From Streptomyces sp. NBC_00457 (GTDB lineage Bacteria > Actinomycetota > Actinomycetes > Streptomycetales > Streptomycetaceae): a stretch of DNA of 64,000 bases. Shown here piece by piece: positions 52,303-61,715 of the stretch (positions are counted from its first letter, which is position 1; every line of letters begins with the position of its first letter). A program made the position numbers and the translations under genes. The DNA is taken from positions 124,001-188,000 of the forward strand of contig NZ_CP107905.1 of the NCBI RefSeq assembly GCF_036014015.1, given 5' to 3'. Below the pieces are notes generated by a model, which searched no databases, was not told the origin of the DNA, and was given only the letters and a program-made list of their open reading frames with translations.

Positions 52303-53847
52303 CTACGCGCGCAGCCAGTCCGCCGTACGCTCGCCGATCATGATCGAGGTGAGGTTTGTGTTCGCGCGGACGGTGTTGGGCATCACCGAGGCGTCGCAGA
52401 CATACAGGGACTGGAGCCCATGCACCGCGCACCGCTCGTCGACGACGGTCGAGGGATCCTCCGCCGGCCCCATGCGCACCGTCCCCACCGGGTGGTAGGC
52501 GCTGTCGATGCTCGTCTTGACGTACTGCCGGATCATGTCGTCGTTGTCGATCACCGCCTCGCGCAGGACGACGAAGCCTTGCGCCAGCCCGCGGATGCCC
52601 GGATGGTTGGCCAGGCGCCACGAGGTGCGCACGCCCTCTACGAGCAGGTCGAGCTCCCGGCCGCCGTCTGCAAGGAAGTTCAGCTCGATCCGCGGCGGTG
52701 CCAGCGGGTCCGTGGAGGTCAGCGCGAGTGTTCCGCGGGAACGCGGCCGCTGCGACACGACCATGACGCCGAGGATCATCGTCGTTCCCGAGAGCATCTG
52801 GAGCTCAGGGAAGTGCGCCAGGTCGAAGTGGTTCACCATGTAGTACTGCAGGTCGTTCGTCTCGTCGGAGCCCGTCGCGGTGGTGCGCAGGATCTCCTGT
52901 AGGAACGGGCCCGACGGGTCGCAGACTCCGGGGCGCGGCGCGAGGAACGCGCCGGTCCGCTGGTGGTCGACGAGGTTCGCGCCGACGCCCGGCAGGTCGG
53001 CGCGGCTGTCGATGCCAAGCCGTCGCAGCTCCGCGGCGGGACCGATGCCGGATCGCATGAGGATCATCGGCGAGGCCACGGCGCCGGCCGCAAGGATCAC
53101 ACGCCGCGCGCTGATCGTCTCGTACGCGCTGCCGGCCACCGAGGCCGTGACGCCGACCGCGCGCGCCCCCTCGAACACGATCCGGTCGACGACCGTATGG
53201 GCCCTGATGTCCAGGTTGGGGCGGCCCCGTGCTGGCGTCAGGTAGGCCATCGCGGTGGTGACCCTGTCCACCCGGTCACGTCGGTTCGATGGGATCGGGC
53301 CGACGCCGGTCGCCTCGGGATGGTTGTGGTCCTTGGCCTCGGGGAAGCCCGCTTCGAGGCAGGCCTCGACGAAGGCGACCTGCCCCGGCACCAGCTCGTC
53401 CGCGCGCCAGCGGCGGATCGGGTAGGGGCCGCCCTGGCCGTGGTACTCGCCGCCGAAGTCGAGGTCGTCCTCCAGGCGTCGGAAGTACGGGAGCACCTCG
53501 CGCCAGGACCACGCCGGGTTTCCGGCCCGCGCCCACTCGTCGTAGTCCGCGGGAACACCGCGCAGCGCGACTGTGGCGCCGACGGCCGAGGAGCCGCCGG
53601 TCACCTTCCCGCGCGGAAAGCGGATCCTGCGCCCTTCGTGGATGTCCGCCTTGAACTCCCAGTCGTGGTCCTGAAAGGACATCGCGTTGCCGGTGCGGAT
53701 GTCGTCAGGTGTCTCCTGCGACGTCAGATAGTCGGGGCCGGCCTCGATGAGAAGCACACGGCGCGACGCGTCCTCACTCAGTCGCGCGGCGAGCACGGCG
53801 CCAGCCGACCCGGCGCCGACGACGATGTCATCGTATTGAGGCGTCAT
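52303..53847 (-). CDS. GMC oxidoreductase 1 (choline-dehydrogenase-like)
   Basis: 514 aa FAD enzyme. N-terminal G-A-G-S-A-G-A-V-L-A-A-R-L-S-E-D binds FAD; G-K-V-T-G-G-S-S-A and V-I-L-A-A-G-A-V-A-S-P-M-I-L-M-R-S-G-I-G are the two GMC signature regions. The C-terminal active site has His452 (Y-H-P-V-G-T-V-R-M-G) and Asn498 (A-N-T-N-L-T), the His-Asn pair of choline and cholesterol oxidases. Oxidises an alcohol to aldehyde or ketone, or forms a double bond. SgcE9-type oxidoreductases of enediyne clusters belong, as I recall, to this superfamily. Convergent to the P450 gene; clean ATG 53847. Confidence 0.92.
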   Translation of the reverse strand: MTPQYDDIVVGAGSAGAVLAARLSEDASRRVLLIEAGPDYLTSQETPDDIRTGNAMSFQDHDWEFKADIHEGRRIRFPRGKVTGGSSAVGATVALRGVPADYDEWARAGNPAWSWREVLPYFRRLEDDLDFGGEYHGQGGPYPIRRWRADELVPGQVAFVEACLEAGFPEAKDHNHPEATGVGPIPSNRRDRVDRVTTAMAYLTPARGRPNLDIRAHTVVDRIVFEGARAVGVTASVAGSAYETISARRVILAAGAVASPMILMRSGIGPAAELRRLGIDSRADLPGVGANLVDHQRTGAFLAPRPGVCDPSGPFLQEILRTTATGSDETNDLQYYMVNHFDLAHFPELQMLSGTTMILGVMVVSQRPRSRGTLALTSTDPLAPPRIELNFLADGGRELDLLVEGVRTSWRLANHPGIRGLAQGFVVLREAVIDNDDMIRQYVKTSIDSAYHPVGTVRMGPAEDPSTVVDERCAVHGLQSLYVCDASVMPNTVRANTNLTSIMIGERTADWLRA

Positions 53848-54091
53848 TCATGATCCTCGCTGACATGGGCTGCGGGAAGCGCGACGCGACACGGGCACAC
53901 GTCGCCAGGGACGCAGGTTCTGAATCCCTCTCGTCAAGCGTCGCGTCGGCGGCCTCGGCGGACTACTCCGGAGTTGCCCGGCACTGTTCGCCCGCGGGGC
54001 ACGGAGCGAGAAGCGCCGGCGTGCCCGCGGCGTCACTCTGGTCTCGACAACGCCGCGAGCTCCGGTGCCGTGGCTCGAAGGAGGCTGCAGC

Positions 54092-54931
54092 ATGTCAGAG
54101 AACCCATCGACGGCAACACGTCTTGAGGAGGCGCCGGTCGGGGTGAACGCCATGATCCCCAATACGGCGCGGATCATGGACTACCTGCTCGGCGGGACCG
54201 CGAACTTCGCGTCTGACCGCGCCGTCGGCGACAACGCGTTCGTCAACTGGCCGGGTGAGCCCGGCGGTGTCGAAGGAGTGCGCATCGACCTCCACGCGGC
54301 GCGCAACGCCCTCGGGCGCATCGTCGGATACCTCGCGGGCGAGTGCGGGATACGGCAGTTCCTTGACTTGGCCACCGGGCTGCCGACCATGGGCAACACG
54401 CACGAGGCCGCGCGCGCGGTCGCGCCCGGCTGCCGCGTCGTCTACGTCGACAACGAGCCCTCTGTGGCGTCCCACGGGCAACACCTGCTTGCCTCCGACC
54501 CGGACACCGTCTTCCTCGACGCGGACTTCCGCGATCCACAGGACATCCTGCGCAGGGCCGCCGCGACGCTCGACTTCTCCCAGCCCGTCGGGCTCATTCT
54601 GTTCGGCGTGCTCCATTTCATCGACGACGCCGACGGGCCCGAGCGGATCCTGGCCGAGCTGCTCGCCGCCGTTCCCTCCGGCAGCTATCTGGCGCTCTCC
54701 CACTTCGCCAAGGACGACGAGGACACGGCGTTGAACGCGATGCTGACTGAAATGGACAAGCAGACGGGCGATTCCGTGGTGCGCCGGACCCGATCCGATG
54801 TCTCGCGGTTCTTCGACGGCATGGATGTCGTGCCGCCCGGAGTGGTGGAGACGGAGCTCTGGCGGCCGCCGCAGGGCGCCTCGGGGCCCAAGCCGCTGCC
54901 CATGTGGTGCGGCCTCGCCCGCAAGCGGTGA
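54092..54931 (+). CDS. SAM-dependent methyltransferase, DUF574 (S-adenosyl methyltransferase family)
   Basis: 279 aa. SAM-binding loop Q-F-L-D-L-A-T-G-L-P-T-M-G-N-T-H-E, then V-V-Y-V-D-N-E-P and the N-terminal signature P-N-T-A-R-I-M-D-Y-L-L-G-G. This family (PF04672) is very abundant in actinomycetes; most members are uncharacterised. AAGGAGG precedes ATG 54092. First gene of a run with GMC2 (9-base gap) and the asparagine-synthetase-like gene, so a tailoring O- or C-methylation is possible. Confidence 0.88.
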   Translation: MSENPSTATRLEEAPVGVNAMIPNTARIMDYLLGGTANFASDRAVGDNAFVNWPGEPGGVEGVRIDLHAARNALGRIVGYLAGECGIRQFLDLATGLPTMGNTHEAARAVAPGCRVVYVDNEPSVASHGQHLLASDPDTVFLDADFRDPQDILRRAAATLDFSQPVGLILFGVLHFIDDADGPERILAELLAAVPSGSYLALSHFAKDDEDTALNAMLTEMDKQTGDSVVRRTRSDVSRFFDGMDVVPPGVVETELWRPPQGASGPKPLPMWCGLARKR

Positions 54932-54940
54932 GGGGCGGGC

Positions 54941-56491
54941 ATGTCGGCACCGGAGATCTATGACGACATCATCGTGGGGGCAGGCAGTGCCGGCGCCGTG
55001 CTGGCCGCCCGCCTCAGCGAGGACCCCGGCCGGCGGGTGCTGCTGGTCGAGGCCGGGCGGCACTACGCCACGCAGGCGAGGACCCCGGACGACATCCTGG
55101 ACGCCAACGCGATGTCGCTCGTGAAGCACAGCTGGGGGTTCACTACTCAGCTCACGCGCAACCGCCGCGTCATGTTTCCGCTCGGGAAGGTCACCGGCGG
55201 CTCCTCGGCCGTGGGCAATACGGTCGTGATCAGGGGAACGCCGCAGGACTACGACGAGTGGGCGCAGCACGGCAACCCGCTGTGGGGCTGGGAGCACGTA
55301 CTCCCGGTTTTCCGCGCGCTCGAGGACGATCTGGACTTCGGCGACCGTGACGTCCACGGCCGCGGCGGGCCGGTGCCCGTCAGGAGGTGGCGCCCCGAGG
55401 AACTGACGGACGTTCAGCAGGCGTTCCTCGAGGTCTGTCTCGCTGCCGGCCACCCGTGGGCCGAGGACCACAACCACCCCGAGTCGACCGGCGTCGGACC
55501 GATCCCGTCGAATCGGCGCGATCCGCGGATCCGCGTGTCGACGGCGATGTCGTACCTCTGGCCGGCGAGCACGCGGGAGAATCTCACGATCCTGCCCCAC
55601 GCCCTCGTCGACCGGGTCCTGTTCGAGGGAGAGCGCGCGGCGGGCGTGGTCCTGTTCGCAGACGGCGGCCCGTATCAGACGATCCGTGCGCGGAGGGTGA
55701 TCCTGGCGGCCGGGGCGGTCGCATCGCCGGCGATCCTGCTCCGCTCGGGGATCGGGCCCGCGGAGGACCTGCGCGCGCTGGGCGTGCCCGTGCGGGCGGA
55801 CCTGGCCGGCGTGGGTGCGGGGCTGACTGACCAGCCGCGCATCGGCGTGTTCATGACGCCCAAGCCGGGCTACGAGAACGAGGGCAAGTCGACCGGGCAG
55901 ATCGTGACCCGCACGACCGACGACCGGTTCAACGACCAGTACTACGCGATGGTCAACCGCTTCGATCTCACGCTCCACTTTCCCGAATTGCGGCGGGTCG
56001 CCGGGGCCAGGGCGGTGTTCGGCGTGATGGTCGTGCTCCGTCGGCAGCACTCGCGCGGCCGGGTCACCCTCGCGTCGTCGAGCCCGTACGCTGCTCCCCG
56101 CGTCGACCTGGGGTATCTCTCCGACGAGCGCGACTACCGTCTGCTCGCGGAGGGCGTCAGGGGCTGCTGGGAGTTGGCGCGCTCACCGAAGATCTTCAAC
56201 AAGGGTGAGCAGCTGGTCGGGCTGGACGAGCGCGTCATGGACGACGACGAGGCCCTGCGCGACTACATCGAGAGGGCTGTGGACAGCGCCTACAACCCGG
56301 TGGGCACCGTGCGCATGGGGCCGGCTGACGACCCGGGGGCGGTTGTCGATCAGCGCTGTGCGGTGTACGGGGTCGAGAACCTCCATGTTGTGGACGCGTC
56401 GATCATGCCCAGCATGGTTTGCGCCAACACGCACCTGAGCGTCGTCATGATCGGTGAACGGGCGGCCGCACTGTTGCGCGGCTCCGCGTGA
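54941..56491 (+). CDS. GMC oxidoreductase 2 with swapped active-site pair
   Basis: 516 aa paralogue of GMC1, collinear along its length: G-A-G-S-A-G-A-V-L-A-A-R-L-S-E-D, G-K-V-T-G-G-S-S-A-V-G-N-T and L-A-A-G-A-V-A-S-P-A-I-L-L-R-S-G-I-G. The catalytic positions differ: residue 452 is Asn (Y-N-P-V-G-T-V-R-M-G) where the family has His, and residue 498 is His (A-N-T-H-L-S) where GMC1 has Asn. The family's normal proton acceptor is therefore missing at its usual position and a His sits at the other. It may have a new reaction or be a partner subunit of GMC1. Operon with the methyltransferase and the asparagine-synthetase-like gene. Confidence 0.9.
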   Translation: MSAPEIYDDIIVGAGSAGAVLAARLSEDPGRRVLLVEAGRHYATQARTPDDILDANAMSLVKHSWGFTTQLTRNRRVMFPLGKVTGGSSAVGNTVVIRGTPQDYDEWAQHGNPLWGWEHVLPVFRALEDDLDFGDRDVHGRGGPVPVRRWRPEELTDVQQAFLEVCLAAGHPWAEDHNHPESTGVGPIPSNRRDPRIRVSTAMSYLWPASTRENLTILPHALVDRVLFEGERAAGVVLFADGGPYQTIRARRVILAAGAVASPAILLRSGIGPAEDLRALGVPVRADLAGVGAGLTDQPRIGVFMTPKPGYENEGKSTGQIVTRTTDDRFNDQYYAMVNRFDLTLHFPELRRVAGARAVFGVMVVLRRQHSRGRVTLASSSPYAAPRVDLGYLSDERDYRLLAEGVRGCWELARSPKIFNKGEQLVGLDERVMDDDEALRDYIERAVDSAYNPVGTVRMGPADDPGAVVDQRCAVYGVENLHVVDASIMPSMVCANTHLSVVMIGERAAALLRGSA

Positions 56492-56536
56492 TTCGAAGCA
56501 GGACCGAACCTTTTGATTGCCACAGGAGGCGGGCAG

Positions 56537-58372
56537 ATGTGCGGAATTACCGGCTGGGTGGCGTTCGACCGCGACCTCACGCGCGAGCGCAAGGTCCTGG
56601 ATGCGATGACCGAGACCATGGAGTGCCGGGGTCCTGACGCCTGCGGCACGTGGGTCGACCGGCACGCCGCTCTCGGCCACCGGAGGCTGGCCGTGATCGA
56701 TCTGGCCGGCGGGGTGCAGCCGATGACCGCACACACCGAACAGGGCGATGTGACGCTCGTCTACAGCGGCGAGGTCTACAACTTCGTCGAACTGCGCGAG
56801 GAGCTGACCCGGCAGGGAGAGCGCTTCACCACTTCCAGCGACACAGAAGTGGTCCTGCGCGGCTACCTGCGCTGGGGAGCGGCGCTGGCCGATCGGATCA
56901 ACGGTATGTATGCGTTCGCCATCTGGGACGCGCGGGACCAGAAGCTCGTGATGATCCGCGACCGCATGGGGATCAAACCGTTCTACTACTACCGAACGCC
57001 CGACGGCGTCATCTTCGGTTCGGAGCAGAAGGCCATCCTGGCCAACCCGCTCGCCAAACGCGTGGTGGACGCAGATGGGCTGCGCGAGACACTGTCATAC
57101 GCCTTTACGCCGGGACACGCGATCTGGACGGACATACGGCAAGTGGAGCCCGGCACCATGGTCACCGTCGACGACGCCGGCGTGCACGAGCGCACCTATT
57201 GGCGGATGGAGACCCGGCCGCACACCGACGACGTGGACACCTCCGTCGGTCGGGTTCGCGAACTCCTGGACGACATTGTGCGGCGGCAGCTCGTCGCCGA
57301 CGTGCCACGCTGCGTGCTGCTGTCCGGCGGGCTCGACTCCGGCACGCTCACCGCGCTGGCCGCGGCCCATCTCGGCGGCGAGCGGGTGTCGACATTCGCG
57401 GTCGACTTCATGGGTCAGGCAGAGAACTTCAAGCCGGACGACCTGCGCGACACCCCGGACACACCGTTCATCCGCGACGTCGCCGAACATGTCGGCTCGG
57501 AGCACACCGACATCGTGCTCGACCCGAAGGCGCTGGCCGACCCCGACGTCCGCAAGGCCGCGCTCATCGCGCGGGACACGCCGATGGGGGTCGGCGACAT
57601 GGACTTCTCGCTGTACCTGCTCTTCAAGTCGATTCGTGAGAAATCGACCGTCGCCCTGTCCGGCGAGGCGGCGGACGAGATATTCGGCGGGTACAAGCAC
57701 ATGCATATCCCCGCCATCCAGAGCGCACGCGCGTTTCCGTGGATAGCCGTCAGCGTGGGCCCGTTCGACAAGGACGCCACCGGGCTGAACCCGCAACTGG
57801 TGTCGCAACTGAAACTCGAAGAGTATCGGCTGGACAGGTACGAAAGCGCCGTCGGGGAAGTCGGGCGGCTCGACTCCGAGGACGACTTCGAGTACCGCAT
57901 GCGGGTCATGATCTATCTGCACCTGACCCGCTTTATGCGGTACATGCTCGACCGCAAGGACCGAATGAGCATGGCAGTCGGACTGGAGGTCCGGGTGCCG
58001 TTCTGCGACTATCGGCTCGTCGAATACGTCTACAACGCGCCCTGGTCGTTGAAGACCTACGACGGCAGGGAGAAGAGCCTGCTGCGTGGAGCGATTAAAG
58101 AGATGCTTCCGGAGTCGGTCGCTTGGCGGCCGAAGAGCCCGTATCCGTCGACTCAGGATCCCTATTACAGCCGGGAGCTCCAGCTACAGGGCAAGGAATT
58201 GCTGACGCGCCGCGATCACGAAGTGTTCGAGTTGGTGGACCGGGGCTGGCTCAAGGCTGCGACGGAGCGCGACCCGGCCGCGATGGACCGGCTGACGCGG
58301 CTGGGCCTGGAGCGGGCCCTCGACCTCGACGTGTGGCTGGACGTCTACCACCCCGAACTCAGGCTTCCATAA
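56537..58372 (+). CDS. Asparagine-synthetase-like glutamine amidotransferase
   Basis: 611 aa. N-terminal class II glutaminase with catalytic Cys2 (M-C-G-I-T-G-W), R-G-P-D near 40 and Y-S-G-E-V-Y-N. C-terminal synthetase with the PP-loop L-L-S-G-G-L-D-S-G, G-E-A-A-D-E-I-F-G-G-Y and M-A-V-G-L-E-V-R-V-P-F. Full length for AsnB. In biosynthetic clusters such enzymes turn a carboxylate into an amide with ATP and glutamine. ATG 56537 with AGGAGG; 45 bases after GMC2. It could be ordinary asparagine synthesis, but the operon suggests a tailoring amidation. Confidence 0.92.
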   Translation: MCGITGWVAFDRDLTRERKVLDAMTETMECRGPDACGTWVDRHAALGHRRLAVIDLAGGVQPMTAHTEQGDVTLVYSGEVYNFVELREELTRQGERFTTSSDTEVVLRGYLRWGAALADRINGMYAFAIWDARDQKLVMIRDRMGIKPFYYYRTPDGVIFGSEQKAILANPLAKRVVDADGLRETLSYAFTPGHAIWTDIRQVEPGTMVTVDDAGVHERTYWRMETRPHTDDVDTSVGRVRELLDDIVRRQLVADVPRCVLLSGGLDSGTLTALAAAHLGGERVSTFAVDFMGQAENFKPDDLRDTPDTPFIRDVAEHVGSEHTDIVLDPKALADPDVRKAALIARDTPMGVGDMDFSLYLLFKSIREKSTVALSGEAADEIFGGYKHMHIPAIQSARAFPWIAVSVGPFDKDATGLNPQLVSQLKLEEYRLDRYESAVGEVGRLDSEDDFEYRMRVMIYLHLTRFMRYMLDRKDRMSMAVGLEVRVPFCDYRLVEYVYNAPWSLKTYDGREKSLLRGAIKEMLPESVAWRPKSPYPSTQDPYYSRELQLQGKELLTRRDHEVFELVDRGWLKAATERDPAAMDRLTRLGLERALDLDVWLDVYHPELRLP

Positions 58373-58856
58373 CGCCGGTCGACGCGATCGGCGAGGCGAC
58401 CAGGGATGCTGCGCCGCGTCCGGAACCCGCCCCGGTCTTTGCGTAGCCGGCCCGCGACGGTCACCGGCCTGGAGTGCCCGGCAGGATGCCGATGACGGTG
58501 CGGTCAGTCGCGTGCGGGAAAGAAGCGAGCCCGGTGCAGCCGCCCGGTAGCCGGACGGCTGCACGGTCATGCGGATACCAGGCTCCGAGGAGACAGCGGA
58601 ATCCTCGATACAAGCACAGCAGGGGCAGTGCGGGCTCGTTGGATTTCTGCGCCCGTTGTCCAGCACCGAGCACGCAGGCTGCGGTAGCCGAGGCCGCCGT
58701 ACAGCGGCAGACCGTCATCAACCGGTTACGAACGGCTCACCACTCAAGTATGAGCACCAGCCCGCCAGGAGGCTCTGGCCGCAAGGAGAGCCTCCATGAG
58801 ACCCGGGACTTGCATGTCCTGCGCTGTGCCCGGCAGCCCGAGCTGAGGAGATCGCG
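58373..58856. other. Intergenic with hairpin, no gene seen
   Basis: About 480 bases between the AsnB-like gene and the lactate permease. No credible gene; contains the hairpin listed separately and the permease ribosome site GAGGAGA. Confidence 0.5.
58534..58564. terminator. Hairpin after the asparagine-synthetase-like gene
   Basis: GTGCAGCCG (58534-58542) and CGGCTGCAC (58556-58564), with an inner CCGG-TAG-CCGG pair, form a 13-bp stem with one mismatch. It is 160 bases past the operon end and probably marks the end of the enediyne tailoring operon. Confidence 0.6.
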
Positions 58857-60491
58857 GTGTACCAGCAACATCTGCTTCCCTTCGCGGGCTCTCTCGGCTG
58901 GAGCGCTCTCATCGCCGCAATGCCGATCATCACGCTCCTTCTCTTGCTCGGCGTCTTCCGCACCAGAGCGTGGGTAGCCACGTTCAGTGGGCTCTCAGTG
59001 AGCCTGGCCATCGCATTGTTCGTGTACACCATGCCAGTCGGACAGACCGCCTTGGCGGCGAGCCAGGGCGTCGCCTTCGCGCTGTTCCCGCTGGCTTGGA
59101 CCTTCACCACGGCGATCTGGATTTACCAGATGACCGTTGACAGCGGACACTTCCAGGTGCAGTGGCGTGCCCTCGTCCGGATCACTGATGACCGTAGGAT
59201 CCAGGCCTTGCTTATCGCGTTCTGTTTCGGGTCGCTGCTGGAAGCACTCGCGGGACAGGGCACACCCGTTGCGATCACTACGGTGATGCTGCTGGCTGTC
59301 GGATTCAGCCCATTCCGGGCGGCGAGTACCGCACTGGTGGCCAACACGGTTCCGGCGGCCTTCGGGCCGCTGGGCCTGCCCATCACCACCCTTGCAAAAG
59401 TCACCGGACTGCCTGTGGACGACCTGGGCTCGATGGCTGGACGGCAGGTCCCCGTCATCGCACTCTTCGTTCCGCTGCTGTTAGTGGGCATCGTCGACGG
59501 GCGCCGGGGACTGGGCGAACGCTGGTGGCCCGCACTGGCCTGCGGACTAGCCTTCGCGCTCGCGCAGTTCGTCGCCTCGAATTACGTCTCGATGCCCCTG
59601 GCCGACATCGCCGCCGCACTGGCCGGCGCTGGCGCTGTGATCGTGACCGCCCGGATCAAAGTGACCTCCCCCGCATCGGTGCCGGTCATCGCCGGAGGAG
59701 CGGTCGACCTTCCACCCCCAGCGTTCACGGAGAGGCAGCGGCCGCCCCACGATCGCACGGCCGCTCTGCGCGCCTTCGCACCGTATCTGATCATCGTGAT
59801 GACATTCACGCTGTCACAACTCCCGCCAGTAAAACGGGCGCTGGAGTTCGCCACCGTCGCGATCGACTGGCCGGGCCTGCACCTGCGCACCGCCTCGGGC
59901 GCCCCTTCCACCCTGTCGGTATTCAAGCTCAACTGGCTCTCCGCTCCGGGGAGCCTGCTCCTGGTGTCCGGCCTGCTGACCATGATGGTGCTCCGCATCC
60001 ACCCGCGGGCGGCTTGCTCCGCCTATGTCCGTACCTTGGGCCAGTTGCGCGAGGCAGTCCTCTGCGTAACCGGGCTACTTGGGCTCTCCTTCGTCATGAA
60101 CGCCAGCGGGCAAGCCGCCACACTGGGCACGTGGATGTCCGGTGCCGGCCCGTTCTTCGCGGTACTCGCACCGGTCCTGGGGTGGCTCGGCGTTGCCCTC
60201 ACCGGCTCCGACACCTCATCCAACTCACTCTTCGGCGCACTTCAGGCCACCGCTGCACAGAACACCGGGCTCTCGCCAGTCCTGGTCACGGCCGCCAACG
60301 CCTCCGGAGGAGTGATCGGCAAGATGATCTCACTGCAGAACCTGACCATCGCTGCCGGCGCCGCAGGGCTGACCGGACGCGAAGGCGACCTGTTTCGCAA
60401 GATGCTGGGCTGGAGCGCTCTGCTGCTTATCGGAATGTGCCTACTCGTCGGTCTGCAATCCACAACCCTCCTGTCCTGGATGGTGCCGTGA
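58857..60491 (+). CDS. lctP: L-lactate permease family transporter
   Basis: 544 aa, about 13 membrane spans. Family patterns: F-C-F-G-S-L-L-E-A-L-A-G-Q-G-T-P-V-A-I-T near residue 125, A-N-T-V-P-A-A-F-G-P-L-G-L-P, and the C-terminal L-T-G-S-D-T-S-S-N-S-L-F-G and A-A-N-A-S-G-G-V-I-G-K-M-I-S. Imports lactate or glycolate with protons. GTG 58857 with GAGGAGA ahead. Probably a housekeeping gene outside the cluster. Confidence 0.93.
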   Translation: MYQQHLLPFAGSLGWSALIAAMPIITLLLLLGVFRTRAWVATFSGLSVSLAIALFVYTMPVGQTALAASQGVAFALFPLAWTFTTAIWIYQMTVDSGHFQVQWRALVRITDDRRIQALLIAFCFGSLLEALAGQGTPVAITTVMLLAVGFSPFRAASTALVANTVPAAFGPLGLPITTLAKVTGLPVDDLGSMAGRQVPVIALFVPLLLVGIVDGRRGLGERWWPALACGLAFALAQFVASNYVSMPLADIAAALAGAGAVIVTARIKVTSPASVPVIAGGAVDLPPPAFTERQRPPHDRTAALRAFAPYLIIVMTFTLSQLPPVKRALEFATVAIDWPGLHLRTASGAPSTLSVFKLNWLSAPGSLLLVSGLLTMMVLRIHPRAACSAYVRTLGQLREAVLCVTGLLGLSFVMNASGQAATLGTWMSGAGPFFAVLAPVLGWLGVALTGSDTSSNSLFGALQATAAQNTGLSPVLVTAANASGGVIGKMISLQNLTIAAGAAGLTGREGDLFRKMLGWSALLLIGMCLLVGLQSTTLLSWMVP

Positions 60492-60540
60492 CCCTCGACG
60501 CGCCTGCGGCCCACAGCCACCGGCTGCCTTGACTACGGAG

Positions 60541-61076
60541 TGGAGGGACGCCGCGCCCGCTGGGCACCGACAGGCACAAGGTCGTTCTGCCGGACGTGAC
60601 GGCCTACAGGAACGAACTCTTCGCGCGTTCCCGGCTGACTCCGACCTGCCAAGCGGCACGGCGTGGAGGCGTCTCTGACCGAGGACTGGGACGCGGCGCT
60701 CCGCAAGGCCGGCTTTGACTCGTCGGCGTCGACGGCGTGGCTCATCGAAGGGCTGCTCTGCTTCCTCACCGAGCAGGCCGGGGACGAGCTGCTGGCCACG
60801 GTCACCGCCGGTCCGCACCCGGCAGCCGGATGTTCCTGGACCACCTGCCGTAGAAGGCCCGGGAACTCCTCGAGGCTGTGGTGGCTTCGGGCGCGCAGTG
60901 GCTGTCAGTGCGGGACGACCTCGGTCTGTGGCTGGCCGGATCCGGCTGGCAGACGCGGGTGTACGCCGGCCGCGACCCACAGACCGGGTACGGCAGGCCC
61001 GTGGCCGAACCCCGGCTGCCGGCTGGTCTCGGGCGAACTGACCTGACCCGCGGCGGCCTGATCCGCCGGAAAACGC
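60541..61076 (+). pseudogene. Broken leucine-carboxyl-methyltransferase-like (PPM1-type) gene
   Basis: Pieces in two or more frames: D-W-D-A-A-L-R-K-A-G-F-D, then T-A-W-L-I-E-G-L-L-C-F-L, then (shifted) L-W-L-A-G-S-G-W-Q-T-R-V-Y and Y-G-R-P-V. These are the middle and C-terminal signatures of the actinobacterial class I SAM-methyltransferase group (TIGR00027). The SAM-binding N-terminus is missing and at least one frameshift and a stop (near 60849) interrupt it. Confidence 0.65.
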
Positions 61077-61110
61077 TGTGCCCCGTCCCGGTCGGCCGGG
61101 ACGGGGCACA
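61077..61110. terminator. Perfect 15-bp bidirectional terminator
   Basis: TGTGCCCCGTCCCGG (61077-61091), tetraloop TCGG, CCGGGACGGGGCACA (61096-61110). It is 18 bases past the stop of the minus-strand SgcJ-like gene and follows the broken methyltransferase on the plus strand. Confidence 0.85.
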
Positions 61111-61127
61111 GTCATATCAGCCCGTGA

Positions 61128-61544
61128 TTACGACTGGCCGGGCCCGACCGACGGGCTGTTGCTGTAGGCCGCGAGCAGCCACTTGCCGTCCTTCTTGGCA
61201 AGCACCCAGGTCGCGTACACCGTCCGCTCGGGCGGGGCCTCGCTCTCGCCGGGGATCAGAATGCCTGTTTCGCTGATGACCACGGCCGCGTCGTCGTTCA
61301 GGAGCCGGACGTCCAGCACCTTGTCGGACGACCGCGTGCCCTTCAGCGGCCCGTTGAAGGAGAACGCCATGGCGTCGCGGATGCCTTGGCGCGACTTCAG
61401 GTACGAGCCGGGCAGGACCGCAGTGGCGTCCTCGAAGTACTCGGCGACGAAGGCGTCCGGGTCGGCGTTGTTCCAGGCCTCGTAGACGCCCTTGACGACG
61501 TCGAGGATGGCGGCCTCTTCCAGCTTCTGCTCTTGCGTAGTCAA
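61128..61544 (-). CDS. SgcJ/EcaC-type NTF2-like protein
   Basis: 138 aa SnoaL/NTF2-like fold: V-V-K-G-V-Y-E-A-W-N-N-A-D-P-D-A-F, then D-A-T-A-V-L-P-G-S-Y-L-K-S-R-Q-G-I-R, then V-Y-A-T-W-V-L-A-K-K-D-G-K-W-L-L-A-A-Y. This matches the SgcJ/EcaC group (TIGR02246-like), named after a protein of the C-1027 enediyne cluster, although close relatives occur widely. Small cavity proteins of this fold act as cyclases, isomerases or binding proteins. Near an enediyne cluster, a pathway role is plausible but not shown. Confidence 0.85.
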   Translation of the reverse strand: MTTQEQKLEEAAILDVVKGVYEAWNNADPDAFVAEYFEDATAVLPGSYLKSRQGIRDAMAFSFNGPLKGTRSSDKVLDVRLLNDDAAVVISETGILIPGESEAPPERTVYATWVLAKKDGKWLLAAYSNSPSVGPGQS

Positions 61545-61715
61545 GATCCTTGCCTCGCTTCGTTCGTGTGTGCTTACGGATCACCGCGGTCGACGGCTCA
61601 GAGAACCGATCGCGGCCGGCCACGTGGAACGGGATCGTGTGCACCGGCGCTCTGTGGGAGAGGATTCGCGTCGCCGGTAGAGGAAGGCGCAGGCCTCGTC
61701 TCCTTTCTGCGTGAA

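Noticed and set aside
54095..56050. 651-aa minus-strand ORF opposite the methyltransferase and GMC2
   Set aside because: Antisense shadow; the plus-strand genes carry intact cofactor motifs and ribosome sites.
58857..60491. Lactate permease as part of the enediyne cluster
   Set aside because: Ordinary family match, separated by a hairpin and 480 bases; no link to the pathway seen.
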